64,000 nt of DNA from Rhodopirellula bahusiensis (GTDB lineage Bacteria > Planctomycetota > Planctomycetia > Pirellulales > Pirellulaceae): positions 1-64,000 of the forward strand of contig NZ_NIZW01000024.1 of the NCBI RefSeq assembly GCF_002727185.1. Direction: 5' to 3'. Below, piece by piece: positions 43,066 to 52,415 of the stretch (position 1 is its first letter; each line of letters starts with the position of its first letter). A program made the position numbers and the translations under genes. Under the pieces are notes generated by a model. The model searched no databases. It saw only the letters and a list, made by a program, of their open reading frames with translations, and was not told the origin of the DNA.

Positions 43066-44057
43066 GGTTGTGCGATCAGCTTTTGGCCGGCGTCGAGGCG
43101 GTGGCCTCGCTTGAAATCCAAGCCCGACATCTCTTTCTTGCCCGCCGGTTGGAGACGCTCGATGATGACTTGGCCATCACCGCATCCGATGGCCAGCCCA
43201 TCATGTTCCATCACTCGGCCGACGTTGGCTGGGTCGGCATCGAAGGTGGACGTGGTGACTTCGCGAATTGCGACGCGCAGCGGAGGCTTGTTCTCGTTAA
43301 CGACCGCGTGGGTGAACGCGACCGGCCAGGGTTGCATGCCTCGCACCAGGCAATCAATTTGGCGGGTGTTGGCGGACCAATCGATTTGAGCTTCGGCCTT
43401 GGATAGTCGCGGAGCCTTGGAGACTTTGGCTGGATCTTGTGGCTCGCCCAGTGCACCGTGTTCGTCGAGAGACTCGATCGTGCGAAGCAAAGCGATGGCT
43501 TCCAGCGTGGCGTCGACGCCGATTTCTGACAGGCGTGTTTCAAGGTCGCCGGAAGTTTCGTTATCGTGAATTGGCGTGGTGCGGGACGACACGATGGGGC
43601 CACCGTCGAGCCGTGGGGTCATGTGGATGACCGACACGCCCGTTTCGCGATCGCCGGACAAGAGGGCTCGTTGCACCGGCGCGGCGCCTCGGTAGGCGGG
43701 CAGCAGTGAACCGTGCAGGTTAATTCCGCCCAAACGCGCGGACTGCAGGGCATCGGGTTTGAGGATTTGGCCGTAGTCGCACACGACCAGCAGGTCCGCG
43801 TTCAGTTCGACGAGGCTGGCAACGGTTTCCGGATCGTTGACACTGGCCGGGGCGTCCACGGGCAGCCCGTGCGATTCGGCCCATTCGCGAACGGGTTGCG
43901 GCGGCGGTCCGCCGCGGCTCTTGATTGGCGGCAAAGGACGCACGAACACGCGAGCGATTTCATCGCCGGTGGAATCCAGTTGTTGCCGGATCGCTTCGAA
44001 CGATGGCACCGCAAATGGGCCGGTGCCCATCAAGACGTATCGCAGGGAATCAGCCAT
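43062..44057 (-). CDS. fmt: Methionyl-tRNA formyltransferase
   Basis: Formylates initiator Met-tRNA using 10-formyltetrahydrofolate. 331 residues, close to normal (about 315). It starts MADSLRYVLMGTGPFAVPSF. The catalytic region GGINLHGSLLPAYRGAAPVQ carries the conserved His and SLLPxYRG, and RLDGGPIV follows. The N-terminal loop RGGPPPQPV and C-terminal domain (INLHG to NENKPPLRV and GEVIEG-like elements) are present. Its start overlaps the def stop by eight bases, as expected for a def-fmt pair. The stop codon TAG lies within the end of repeat copy B, so the original 3' end may have been altered. Confidence 0.96.
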   Translation of the reverse strand: MADSLRYVLMGTGPFAVPSFEAIRQQLDSTGDEIARVFVRPLPPIKSRGGPPPQPVREWAESHGLPVDAPASVNDPETVASLVELNADLLVVCDYGQILKPDALQSARLGGINLHGSLLPAYRGAAPVQRALLSGDRETGVSVIHMTPRLDGGPIVSSRTTPIHDNETSGDLETRLSEIGVDATLEAIALLRTIESLDEHGALGEPQDPAKVSKAPRLSKAEAQIDWSANTRQIDCLVRGMQPWPVAFTHAVVNENKPPLRVAIREVTTSTFDADPANVGRVMEHDGLAIGCGDGQVIIERLQPAGKKEMSGLDFKRGHRLDAGQKLIAQP

Positions 44058-44655
44058 TCGAGGTGGTCCCGCCGGTGTACATGGCTTCCCATTCGGCTCG
44101 TTGTTTTGCCAGGGTGTTTACGTCGGCAATCGATCCGGTGCCTTGCTTGGATTCGTAGTCGGTTTTGAACTCTTCGAGGTGTCCTTCGAGGTCGCGAAGA
44201 CCTTCTTCGCCGATGCGGTCAAAGAACATGATGCCATCGAGGTGGTCGACTTCGTGCTGGACGACTCGAGCCATGAATCCATCGAGGACCTGGTTGATTT
44301 CGTTGCCTTGCAAGTCAAATCCGCGAAGACGAACGGTCTTGGGGCGTTTGACTTGGCCGTACATTCCCGGAACGCTGAGGCAGCCTTCTTGAGCGGTGTC
44401 GTTGCCCTTGGGGCGATCGATCTCAGGGTTCAGGATGACCCACGATTCACCTTCGTCACGCTTTCCAGTTGGGTTGGCCACGAACATGCGGATGGGCAAG
44501 TCGACTTGGTTGGCGGCGAGCCCGACACCATCGAACTCGTACATCAAGTCGAGCATCTCGTCTGCCATCGACTTCAGTTTGGCATCCACTCGCACGATGG
44601 GGCGACTGACGTGTCGGAGTGTCGGATGCGGGAAATGGATGATCGACAACGGCAT
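44050..44655 (-). CDS. def: Peptide deformylase
   Basis: Removes the formyl group from nascent proteins, the partner reaction to fmt. 201 residues. The three metal-site motifs are present: GVGLAANQV, QEGCLSVPG (Cys ligand) and VVQHEVDHLDG (two His ligands and catalytic Glu). A C-terminal extension of about 30 residues follows the last helix (ADVNTLAKQRAEWEAM). It is upstream of fmt in the same operon with an eight-base overlap. Confidence 0.96.
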   Translation of the reverse strand: MPLSIIHFPHPTLRHVSRPIVRVDAKLKSMADEMLDLMYEFDGVGLAANQVDLPIRMFVANPTGKRDEGESWVILNPEIDRPKGNDTAQEGCLSVPGMYGQVKRPKTVRLRGFDLQGNEINQVLDGFMARVVQHEVDHLDGIMFFDRIGEEGLRDLEGHLEEFKTDYESKQGTGSIADVNTLAKQRAEWEAMYTGGTTSNG

Positions 44656-44711
44656 GATGAAGGCGGCAAAAAGACGAAACGGCGGATGAGTTCAATCAAT
44701 CCCGCAGCTTA

Positions 44712-45752
44712 TCAAACTTCCGGCGGATCATCACGCTCCCAACAAGCCGCAGCGTGCGGTCGGTCCGGCAATGCGGGCCGATCGGTTCGGCATCGGTCGA
44801 CCGCGATTGGGCAGCGGTCGGCGAAGGAGCAGCCGGGGTAGAACTTGTCCGGCGAGGGGACTTCGCCCTGCAACACGATTCGTCGACGTTCGGCCGCGAT
44901 GGTCGGATCGGGGACCGGAACCGCGGACAGGAGGGCTTCTGTATAAGGGTGTTTCGGATCGGCGTAGAGTTCTTCGGCGGAGCCCATTTCTGCGATTCGG
45001 CCGAGGTACATCACTCCGACCCGAGTTGCAATGTGGCGGACGACAGCCAAGTCGTGAGCGATGAACAGGTACGCCACACCGAGGCGTTGCTGCAAATCCA
45101 TCATCAGGTTGATGATTTGTGCTTGAATTGAAACATCCAGTGCGGAGACCGGTTCGTCACAAAGGATCAAATCCGGTTGCACGGCCAAGGCACGAGCGAT
45201 GCCGATGCGTTGTCGTTGGCCACCGCTGAATTCATGCGGGTAACGATTCAGGAATCGAGGGTTCAGGCCCACCAATTCCATCAGTCGCAACACTTCGAGT
45301 TGACGGTCTTTGCCGGACGCGAGTTTGTGAACCGTCAAGGGTTCGCCGATGATGCCGCCAACCGTCATCCGTGGATTCAGGCTCGCAAAGGGATCTTGGA
45401 AAACCATTTGAACGCGGCGTCGATATGGCAACATCTCTTTGTCGGACAGTCCCGCGATCGATTTGCCATCGACCAGGACGTCGCCCGATGTTGGATGGAC
45501 CAAATTGATGATCGCTCGAGCGGTGGTCGATTTCCCGCACCCGGACTCGCCAACCAGACCCAGCGTTTCGCCTTTTGCGATGTCGAACGACACGCCGTCA
45601 ACGGCGCGGATCAATCCTTGTTCAGGATTGAACAGCGATCCGCGTCGAAAGGGGAAGTGAACCTTCAGGTCGCTAACCCGCAACAGCGGTGGCTCCGCGG
45701 TTGTGCTGGCTGATCCTTCCGTCGAAGTGTGGGTGGTTTGGGCCGCGTTCAT
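44712..45752 (-). CDS. oppF: Oligopeptide ABC transporter ATP-binding protein OppF
   Basis: ATPase subunit of a peptide importer. 346 residues from the ATG at 45752, which overlaps the oppD stop by four bases (ATGA); an in-frame Met at 45773 would overlap more and was rejected. Walker A GESGCGKSTT, signature FSGGQRQRIGIARAL, Walker B ILCDEPVSALD and the H-loop region IAHDLAVVRHI are intact. The C-terminal oligopeptide-transporter domain contains GCSFADRCPIAVDRC, a Cys-rich segment typical of OppF/DppF that can hold an iron-sulfur cluster in some relatives. Last gene of the operon. Confidence 0.94.
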   Translation of the reverse strand: MNAAQTTHTSTEGSASTTAEPPLLRVSDLKVHFPFRRGSLFNPEQGLIRAVDGVSFDIAKGETLGLVGESGCGKSTTARAIINLVHPTSGDVLVDGKSIAGLSDKEMLPYRRRVQMVFQDPFASLNPRMTVGGIIGEPLTVHKLASGKDRQLEVLRLMELVGLNPRFLNRYPHEFSGGQRQRIGIARALAVQPDLILCDEPVSALDVSIQAQIINLMMDLQQRLGVAYLFIAHDLAVVRHIATRVGVMYLGRIAEMGSAEELYADPKHPYTEALLSAVPVPDPTIAAERRRIVLQGEVPSPDKFYPGCSFADRCPIAVDRCRTDRPALPDRPHAAACWERDDPPEV

Positions 45753-46834
45753 GTTGGGACCTCCACGTGGCATGCCGCGAGGTGAGGTTGCACAACGGGC
45801 AAGTTCGCGGCACCGGTTGGTTCAGCTTTCAATTGAAGCGTAGGATCCTCACGATGGCAAACTGGTTGAACAAAGTCGCATCGGGGAGAAAACGAGCAAC
45901 CAAGAATGGGTTCGGACATGTCGGGTGGACCGCCGGGGATTGCGAGCAGCTTCTCATGACGATCGGTATCAAATCGTGGCAGTGAACCGAGCAAGCCAAG
46001 CGTGTATGGATGTTTGGGGGAGGCGAACAAGTCGTTGACGTCTGCCTTTTCGACGATGCGTCCTGCGTACATCACCATCACGCGGTCCGCGACTCCGGCG
46101 ACCACGCCCAAGTCGTGAGTGATCAGGACAATCGCCGTGCCTTTGCGTTCTTGCAAATCGGCGAGGAGGTCCATGATTTGGGCTTGGATGGTCACGTCGA
46201 GTGCGGTGGTCGGTTCATCCGCGATCAACAGTTCCGGTTCGCAGGACAACGCCATCGCAATCATCACGCGTTGTCGCATCCCGCCACTGAATTGATGTGG
46301 GTAATCGCGAAGACGTTTCTCAGGTGATGTGATGCCAACCAAACCCAACATGTCCACCGCGCGCGCGGCCGCTTCTTTCTTCGTGAGGCTCAAGTGCAAC
46401 CGAGTCATTTCGGTCATTTGCTGCTCGATGGTCATCAAAGGATTCAAAGCTGTCATCGGATCTTGGAAGATCATCGAGACGTGCCGACCGCGAACACTTT
46501 GCAGTTCACGGTCACTCATCTTCAGAAGGTCACGACCTTGGAACAGCGCCGTTCCGGAATCGACTTGGCCTGGCGGTTGCGGGATCAATCCCATCATCGC
46601 CAGGTTGGTGACGCTCTTTCCGCTGCCTGACTCTCCAACGATGGCTACAGTTTCTCCTTCTCGAACATCAAAAGATATCCCGCGGACGGCTTGGACTTGC
46701 CCCTCATCGGTTTTGAAGCTGACCTTGAGATCTGCAACCTGGAGGAGAGGCTGGTTGCCTTCGCGAGGGGCGGCGTTCTCGCGTTCGGCAGTGGGCTTTG
46801 AAGAGGTGATGCTGGATCCGTGTGCTTGGTTCAT
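45749..46834 (-). CDS. oppD: Oligopeptide ABC transporter ATP-binding protein OppD
   Basis: Second ATPase subunit, 361 residues. Walker A GESGSGKSVT, signature FSGGMRQRVMIAMAL, Walker B LLIADEPTTALDVT and the H-loop ITHDLGVVAGV. The C-terminal segment GCSFSPRCDFVQPVC matches the OppD/DppD oligo-HPY domain. An N-terminal 30-residue hydrophilic extension precedes LLQVADLKVSF. It overlaps oppC and oppF by four bases each. Confidence 0.94.
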   Translation of the reverse strand: MNQAHGSSITSSKPTAERENAAPREGNQPLLQVADLKVSFKTDEGQVQAVRGISFDVREGETVAIVGESGSGKSVTNLAMMGLIPQPPGQVDSGTALFQGRDLLKMSDRELQSVRGRHVSMIFQDPMTALNPLMTIEQQMTEMTRLHLSLTKKEAAARAVDMLGLVGITSPEKRLRDYPHQFSGGMRQRVMIAMALSCEPELLIADEPTTALDVTIQAQIMDLLADLQERKGTAIVLITHDLGVVAGVADRVMVMYAGRIVEKADVNDLFASPKHPYTLGLLGSLPRFDTDRHEKLLAIPGGPPDMSEPILGCSFSPRCDFVQPVCHREDPTLQLKAEPTGAANLPVVQPHLAACHVEVPT

Positions 46835-48066
46835 CGGTTTTTCATCTTTGGGTCCAACGCGTCACGCAAACCGTCACCCAAGAAGTTCAAAGCGAACAAA
46901 GTCGTGGCCAAAGCGGCACCTGGGAAAATTACCACCCACCAAAAAAGTTTGACGCTCGAAAGGGCTTCCACGCCATCGTTGAGAAGCAGTCCCCACGACA
47001 CATCTGGTGGGGCGACGCCCAAACCCAAGAATGACAGGAAGGCTTCGAACAGCATCACGGCAGGGATGGTCAGCGTCAGATAGACAATCACAATTCCAAG
47101 CACGTTGGGCACCAAATGTCGAAACACAATTCGCATGGGCGAGGCACCAATCGTGCGTGCGGATTCGACAAATTGTTCTTGGCGAAGCGACAGCACTTGG
47201 CCGCGAACGACGCGTGACATCGTCAGCCAATAGATCGCGCCGATGATGATGTAGAAGATCATGATTTGGTCGATGCCATAGCTTTCCAGCCACGCCTTCA
47301 CGCTCTCTTCGCCGAGGAACGTGACCAGATAAATCACCACGAAGATGAATGGAATCGAATACAGCATGTCGACGATCCGCATCATTGCCGCGTCGACCCA
47401 GCCGCCGAAGTAACCCGCGATCGCACCGTAGCTGACACCGATCATCAAACTGACCAGCGTTGCCACCAATCCGACCACCAGAGAAACGCGAGCGCCCCAG
47501 AACACTCTCGCGAGAAGATCGCGGCCGAGTTTGTCGGTTCCAAAGATCGAAGGCACCGCGTAGTCGCCAAAAATTGCGACGCGAATTTGGACCATCTTGA
47601 AAGAGACGCCGCCGAGCTGGTTCCACAGTTGGTTGAAGGGATGCTCGACGCGGATTCGGTCCTGGATTGAATCGAGTTGTTTGGCTCGTTCTGTCAGGTC
47701 TTTGATCGCCATTGCCGCTGCGGCTTCTTCGGCAATCTCAGCTTCGAAGAGAGCCAGTTGGCTGGTCAGTTTACCGTCGGCGAACTTCAGTCCATCGCGT
47801 GAACCCATGGTGATGGATTCGAGTGAGGGGGCGAGGAATCGGCGGTTGTTGAGGTCTTTGTCCAGCGGGCTCTGCAGCGGCAGCATCGGGGTGAGGAAAG
47901 CGACCAGCCCCAAGCCGATCAGGAAGATCAGCGAGAACATGGCGGGGCGGTTGCGGCACAATCGACGCCACGCGTCTTTCCAAAGCGAGACGCCACGAAT
48001 CTTGCGGGATTCCTCCAGCAACTTCGTGAGTGCTTCTTCGTTCTTGCCTGAATCGGGAAGGTTCAT
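46831..48066 (-). CDS. oppC: Oligopeptide ABC transporter permease OppC with an extended external loop
   Basis: Inner-membrane permease, 411 residues against the usual 280-310. After TM1 (MFSLIFLIGLGLVAFLTPML) there is an extra stretch of about 100 residues, largely Glu/Ala/Lys-rich and helical (about 65-165: SQLALFEAEIAEEAAAAMAI and onwards), before the core restarts at FGTDKLGRDLLARVFWGARV. The permease core has the EAA loop ESARTIGASPMRIVFRHLVP that docks with OppD/F. The extension would lie outside the membrane next to the binding protein. Confidence 0.93.
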   Translation of the reverse strand: MNLPDSGKNEEALTKLLEESRKIRGVSLWKDAWRRLCRNRPAMFSLIFLIGLGLVAFLTPMLPLQSPLDKDLNNRRFLAPSLESITMGSRDGLKFADGKLTSQLALFEAEIAEEAAAAMAIKDLTERAKQLDSIQDRIRVEHPFNQLWNQLGGVSFKMVQIRVAIFGDYAVPSIFGTDKLGRDLLARVFWGARVSLVVGLVATLVSLMIGVSYGAIAGYFGGWVDAAMMRIVDMLYSIPFIFVVIYLVTFLGEESVKAWLESYGIDQIMIFYIIIGAIYWLTMSRVVRGQVLSLRQEQFVESARTIGASPMRIVFRHLVPNVLGIVIVYLTLTIPAVMLFEAFLSFLGLGVAPPDVSWGLLLNDGVEALSSVKLFWWVVIFPGAALATTLFALNFLGDGLRDALDPKMKNR

Positions 48067-48992
48067 TCCAGTTCGACTCGCGGGTCAATGACAGCGTAGG
48101 CCAAGTCAACGATCGTGTTCATCACAAACAGAATCACGGTGTACGTCAGCACCATTCCGGTCGCCAACGTCGTGTCGCGCTGAGTCGCGGCGTAGATGAA
48201 GTGACTGCCCATTCCGGGCAAGGCAAAGATCTTTTCCAGCACCAGTGAACCAGTCAAAACGCCCGCGGTGGCCGGACCGAGGTAACTGACCACGGGAAGC
48301 AACGCACCGGGCAACACGTGTTTGATGATCACGGTGCGTTTGGGAAGTCCCTTCGCAAACGCGGTGCGAACATGTTCGCGGCTGAGCGATTCCAGCATCC
48401 CGGCTCGTGTCAATCTTGCGATGTAAGCGGCGACCGGAAGTCCCAAGCACAGCGCCGGCAGCGCGACTTGTCGAAGCGTTCCCCAGCCCGCGGCCGGGAA
48501 CAGTGGGATCAAGAACACGAACAGCAGGATCGCGATCGACGCCAGAACAAAGTTGGGGATCGCGATGCCCAGCACCGCGGTGGCCATCATCCCAACATCG
48601 GCAACGGTGCCTCGATAAACGGCCGAGATGACTCCGGCGGAGACGCCCAAGATGATTGCAAAGACCAAAGCGAAGATGGCCAGCGAGGCGGACACGGGAA
48701 AGCCCTCCGCGATGACTTGGTTGACGCTGTAATCTTCCAGCTTGATCGACCAGCTGAGATCACCGCGACTGAGGATGCCCCACATGTAGTCCCAGTATTG
48801 CTGCAATGGCGGTGCATCGAGGTTGTATCGAGCCCGCATCTGTTGCTCGATCGCGGGAGGCATTGCACGCTCGGCACTGAAGGGGCTGCCGGGTGCGGCT
48901 CGCATCAACACAAATGAAACGGTGTAAACCGCCCACAATGTGATGGCCATCCAGCCGAGGCGTCGAACAAGGAATCCGAGCAAGTCTTTCAT
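48063..48992 (-). CDS. oppB: Oligopeptide ABC transporter permease OppB
   Basis: Inner-membrane permease, 309 residues, normal. TM1 is at about 11-30 (LGWMAITLWAVYTVSFVLMR), followed by an external loop and five more helices. The EAA loop REHVRTAFAKGLPKRTVIIK is intact, and the C-terminus reads DLAYAVIDPRVELE as in other OppB proteins. ATGA overlaps join it to oppA and oppC. Confidence 0.94.
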   Translation of the reverse strand: MKDLLGFLVRRLGWMAITLWAVYTVSFVLMRAAPGSPFSAERAMPPAIEQQMRARYNLDAPPLQQYWDYMWGILSRGDLSWSIKLEDYSVNQVIAEGFPVSASLAIFALVFAIILGVSAGVISAVYRGTVADVGMMATAVLGIAIPNFVLASIAILLFVFLIPLFPAAGWGTLRQVALPALCLGLPVAAYIARLTRAGMLESLSREHVRTAFAKGLPKRTVIIKHVLPGALLPVVSYLGPATAGVLTGSLVLEKIFALPGMGSHFIYAATQRDTTLATGMVLTYTVILFVMNTIVDLAYAVIDPRVELE

Positions 48993-50956
48993 GGCTTGGG
49001 TTCCAATCGAATCGTCTGAAACGGGTGCGTGTCCTGCGGCGTCGGGAACAAACCTTTGACGTAGGGTTTGTAGATGTTCCGTCCGGTGTAGTAGTAAATT
49101 GGGATCGCGGGCAGCTCATCGGCCCAGATCTCTTCGGCCTCTACCAGCAAATCCATGCGTTTGACTTTGTCGGCTTCGGACGCGGCCTGGGAAAGCAATT
49201 CGTCATAGCGAGGGTTGCTCCAAGCCGTGTTGTTTTGTGGGCTTTCGCCGAGGAACAAATCCAAGAACGTATTGGGGTCGGGGTAATCCGCGTTCCATGC
49301 CGCTCGCGAAATGTCGTACTTCTGTTGCTGTCGCTTGTCGAGGAAGCTGCCCCATTCCATGTTTTGCAGATCGGCTTTCACGTTCAGGTTGTTTTGCCAC
49401 TGTTGCTGGATGACTTCCGCGACGGCTCGGTGACTTTCACTGGTGTTGTAGAGAATCGTGAACTTGGGGAATCCACGCCCGCCGGGATAGCCGGCTTCGG
49501 TGAGCAACTCTTTGGCTTCTTCGAGTGAGCCGCGATTGCCTTTGACGTGGGTGTAGCCAGCGATACCGGGCGGCACCAATGCGAACGCTGGTTGCTGGCC
49601 GGCCTTGGTGACTTCGCGAACGATTTGCTCGCGATCGATCGCCATCGAGAGAGCTTTGCGAACTCGGATGTCGTCCAGTGGCGGACGCTTGGTGTTCAGT
49701 TCGTAGTAGTACACCGACAAGTAAGGTGCACCGTGATAGTCGTCTCGTTTGATGAGTTCTTCCATCAAGGTCACCGGTGGATCCGTGACCCAGTCCAGTT
49801 CCCCGGTCTCGTACATGTTCAGCGCCGTGTTGTGGCTCTCAACCGAAAGGGCATCGATGGTTTCGATCCCCACGTTTTCGGCGTCGTACCACAGCTCGTC
49901 TTTGACCAATCGAACTCGATCACGCAGTTTCCGCAGGCCGACTTTGTAGGGACCGCAAGTGACGATGTTCTCGGGTCGCGTCCACATCGGTTTGCCATGT
50001 TCTTCGATGCAGTGGCGTGGCACCGGGAACAGCGGGTAATACGCGGTCAGGTAAGGGAAGTACGGAAGCGGGTCACGAAGGTGGACGATCAAGGTGTGTT
50101 CGTCAGGAGCTTCGACGCCACCAAGTTGGTCAAAGGCGACCAGCACATAGTGAGTCCGCTGAGTGTTTTCCTTCGCCAGCGGCGTTTGCAGGTTCTTGGT
50201 GAAGGTGGCCGTTTCGGTGACGTCGTCCCACAGGATTTTGTCGCCGTCCGTCCGAGCGAGGTCGACGGTGTAGAGCCATTCGGATTGCCAGTCCGCGATG
50301 ATTTTCGACTTCTCTTCCTTCGACGCATCCTCCGGAGTGTTCGGCTTCGGTGGTTTGTCCAAAGCCTTCAGCGTTCCGTGAACAATCGTGCCCCGAGGGA
50401 ACGTCTGAGGTGCCGGTTCGCTATCGATGGTCTCGCCAGGTCGGTCCCACAGTTCAACTTCGACTTTGTCGCCCGGTTGGACTTCGCCGGTCGCGTAAGC
50501 CTCCGCGTTCTGGACGCCAAACAATTGAAAGTTGTATTCGCAGGCGGTTTCCGGGTGCAGCATTCGCGTCCATGACCAGACGAAGTCGGCCGTGGTGATC
50601 GGCACCCCGTCGCTCCAGGTGACACCGTCCCGCAAGTGGAACGTGTAGGTCAGGTTGTCCGGCGAGACTTCGTAGGACGAGGCGATGCCCGGCTGTGGAG
50701 TCATCGGCTGGACGCCGGTTTCCGGATCCGGGCCGCCTTCGGGCAACTCTTCCAGCAACCCGGTGAAGATGTTGAACAGAATCCGACTTTCGGGTTGGCC
50801 GGTCGCTCGGTGCGGGTCGAGCGTTTTGGGATCGGTGCCGTTCTGAAAGCTGAAGTCAGCCGGTGGCATCGCATCAAATCGAGACGCCCAGATCAGGGAC
50901 ACCATCACCACGATGGCGGCCAGGATCAAAAACGCTCGACGAAGTTCCAAAGGCAT
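48989..50956 (-). CDS. oppA: Peptide-binding protein OppA, membrane-anchored, with an insertion
   Basis: Family 5 extracellular solute-binding protein, 655 residues against about 520-545 usual. The N-terminal hydrophobic helix (RAFLILAAIVVMVSLIWASR, about 7-26) lacks a lipobox Cys, so it is likely a membrane anchor rather than a lipoprotein. Family motifs are present: GTDPKTLDPHRATG, LRDGVTWSDGVPITTADFVW, and the C-terminal YYYTGRNIYKPYVKGL. Between about 150 and 260 there is an extra hydrophilic segment (GEVQPGDKVEVELWDRPGET to about FTKNLQTPLAKEN) absent from ordinary OppA. First gene of the operon; substrate is peptides by family, not shown directly. Confidence 0.92.
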   Translation of the reverse strand: MPLELRRAFLILAAIVVMVSLIWASRFDAMPPADFSFQNGTDPKTLDPHRATGQPESRILFNIFTGLLEELPEGGPDPETGVQPMTPQPGIASSYEVSPDNLTYTFHLRDGVTWSDGVPITTADFVWSWTRMLHPETACEYNFQLFGVQNAEAYATGEVQPGDKVEVELWDRPGETIDSEPAPQTFPRGTIVHGTLKALDKPPKPNTPEDASKEEKSKIIADWQSEWLYTVDLARTDGDKILWDDVTETATFTKNLQTPLAKENTQRTHYVLVAFDQLGGVEAPDEHTLIVHLRDPLPYFPYLTAYYPLFPVPRHCIEEHGKPMWTRPENIVTCGPYKVGLRKLRDRVRLVKDELWYDAENVGIETIDALSVESHNTALNMYETGELDWVTDPPVTLMEELIKRDDYHGAPYLSVYYYELNTKRPPLDDIRVRKALSMAIDREQIVREVTKAGQQPAFALVPPGIAGYTHVKGNRGSLEEAKELLTEAGYPGGRGFPKFTILYNTSESHRAVAEVIQQQWQNNLNVKADLQNMEWGSFLDKRQQQKYDISRAAWNADYPDPNTFLDLFLGESPQNNTAWSNPRYDELLSQAASEADKVKRMDLLVEAEEIWADELPAIPIYYYTGRNIYKPYVKGLFPTPQDTHPFQTIRLEPKP

Positions 50957-51103
50957 GGCGGCAAATCAGGAGGGAGGGAAACAGGGCGTCGGCATCATGT
51001 TTCGTCTGCAATCGATTTTTCTGGTCGTGGACGTCAATCAGCGTAGTGTCCGGCGGAAACCGAACCTTCGCGATGACAACCCATTGAACAAGCTACCGCT
51101 GTT

Positions 51104-52360
51104 CTATCGCAATACCGTCGCCACGGCATTGCACAACCATTCCATTCGTGACTCATTCATTCCAGCGACGTTGATTCGGCCACTGCCCACCAAGTAAACG
51201 CCATGTTCGCTCCGCAATTGATCGACCTGCATTGGCGACAAACCGCTGAACGAGAACATTCCTTTTTGATCCAACAGGAATGAGAAGTCTTGATCGACTC
51301 CCGTTGCGGCCATTCCGTCGACAAATTGCTTTCGAAGCGAAGCGATCCGAGTTCGCATTTCCGCGAGCTCTTCGTGCCACATTTGAGTCAGGCCTTCGTC
51401 GCCCAACACGGTGGCCACGATTGCACCGCCGTGGCGGGGTGGGTTGCTGTAGTTGGCTCGGACGACTCGTTTGAGTTGGCTGAGAGCGGCTTTGGTGGTG
51501 TCAGCGGATCCGGACACCAGGCAAGCCGTTCCGACTCGTTCGCTGTACAGCCCAAAGTTCTTGCTGAATGACGAGCACACGATCGCTTCGTTGACGTGCC
51601 GCAGAACCGCGCGAACGCCGGCAGCGTCTTCGTCCAGTCCTTCGCCGAAGCCTTGGTAGGCAAAGTCCAGCAGCGGGATCAGTTTCTTTTCCGCCACGAC
51701 ACTGGCAATTTGTTCCCACTGTTCCGGCGTCGGGTCGACTCCGGTCGGGTTGTGGCAACATGCGTGCAGCAGGACCGCGTCTCCGGCTTTGGGTTTGGTC
51801 TTCAGGTCTTCGATCAACGCGTCGAAGTTCATCGTCTTTTTGTCGGCACCCAAGTACGAATAGGTTTCGACGGGAAGCCCCGCCGCGGCCATGATCGCGT
51901 TGTGGTTGGCCCAAGTTGGAGTCGGCAGAAAGATCCGCAGAGGTCCGCACTGGGTCGCCAAGAATTCGGCCGCCACACGGAGGGCACCCGTTCCGCCCGG
52001 AGTCTGAACCGCTGCCACGCGTTCGGCGGGGACCAGGTCAGCGAAAATCAATTGGCGGGCTGCTTCTCGGTAGTCCGGCAGGCCGTCGATCGAGAGGTAA
52101 CCCTTGGTCGATTCAGTCTCCACCAGCCGTTTTTCGGCTTCTTTGACACATCGAAGCACGGGCGTGGTGCCGGAAGCGTCTTGGTACACGCCCACGGACA
52201 AATTCATTTTGGTTTCGCGTTCATCGGCTTTGAACGCTTCGGTCAGTCCCAAAATGGCGTCGGGCGGAGCAACGGAGATGGAGTCGAATCGGTGCACTGG
52301 GAAACCGAAATCAGAGGGTGTTGGGTGGGAGCCAGCGTCACGTCGGGCCGGCGGAGCCAC
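51104..52360 (-). CDS. Aspartate/aromatic aminotransferase (class I)
   Basis: PLP-dependent aminotransferase interconverting aspartate or aromatic amino acids with their 2-oxoacids. 418 residues. Family features: FDSISVAPPDAILGLTEAFK, NLSVGVYQDASGTTPVLRCV, the aspartate-binding ACCHNPTGVDPT, and SSFSKNFGLYSERVG with the PLP lysine. Arg residues near the C-terminus (SGRINVAG) bind the side-chain carboxylate. These features place it with AspC/TyrB of the Ia subgroup. The first 22 or so residues do not match the family; a GTG at 52297 is a plausible alternative start. It diverges from the MtfA-like gene with a 55-base spacer. Confidence 0.92.
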   Translation of the reverse strand: MAPPARRDAGSHPTPSDFGFPVHRFDSISVAPPDAILGLTEAFKADERETKMNLSVGVYQDASGTTPVLRCVKEAEKRLVETESTKGYLSIDGLPDYREAARQLIFADLVPAERVAAVQTPGGTGALRVAAEFLATQCGPLRIFLPTPTWANHNAIMAAAGLPVETYSYLGADKKTMNFDALIEDLKTKPKAGDAVLLHACCHNPTGVDPTPEQWEQIASVVAEKKLIPLLDFAYQGFGEGLDEDAAGVRAVLRHVNEAIVCSSFSKNFGLYSERVGTACLVSGSADTTKAALSQLKRVVRANYSNPPRHGGAIVATVLGDEGLTQMWHEELAEMRTRIASLRKQFVDGMAATGVDQDFSFLLDQKGMFSFSGLSPMQVDQLRSEHGVYLVGSGRINVAGMNESRMEWLCNAVATVLR

Positions 52361-52415
52361 GAGAATAACTACCGAGCCCGATTTCGCCTACACGCGAGAA
52401 AACGCTTCCCACTCT

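Noticed and set aside
52104-52415. N-terminal extension of the MtfA-like gene
   Set aside because: It is antisense to the aminotransferase; the peptidase protein makes sense from the ATG at 52416.
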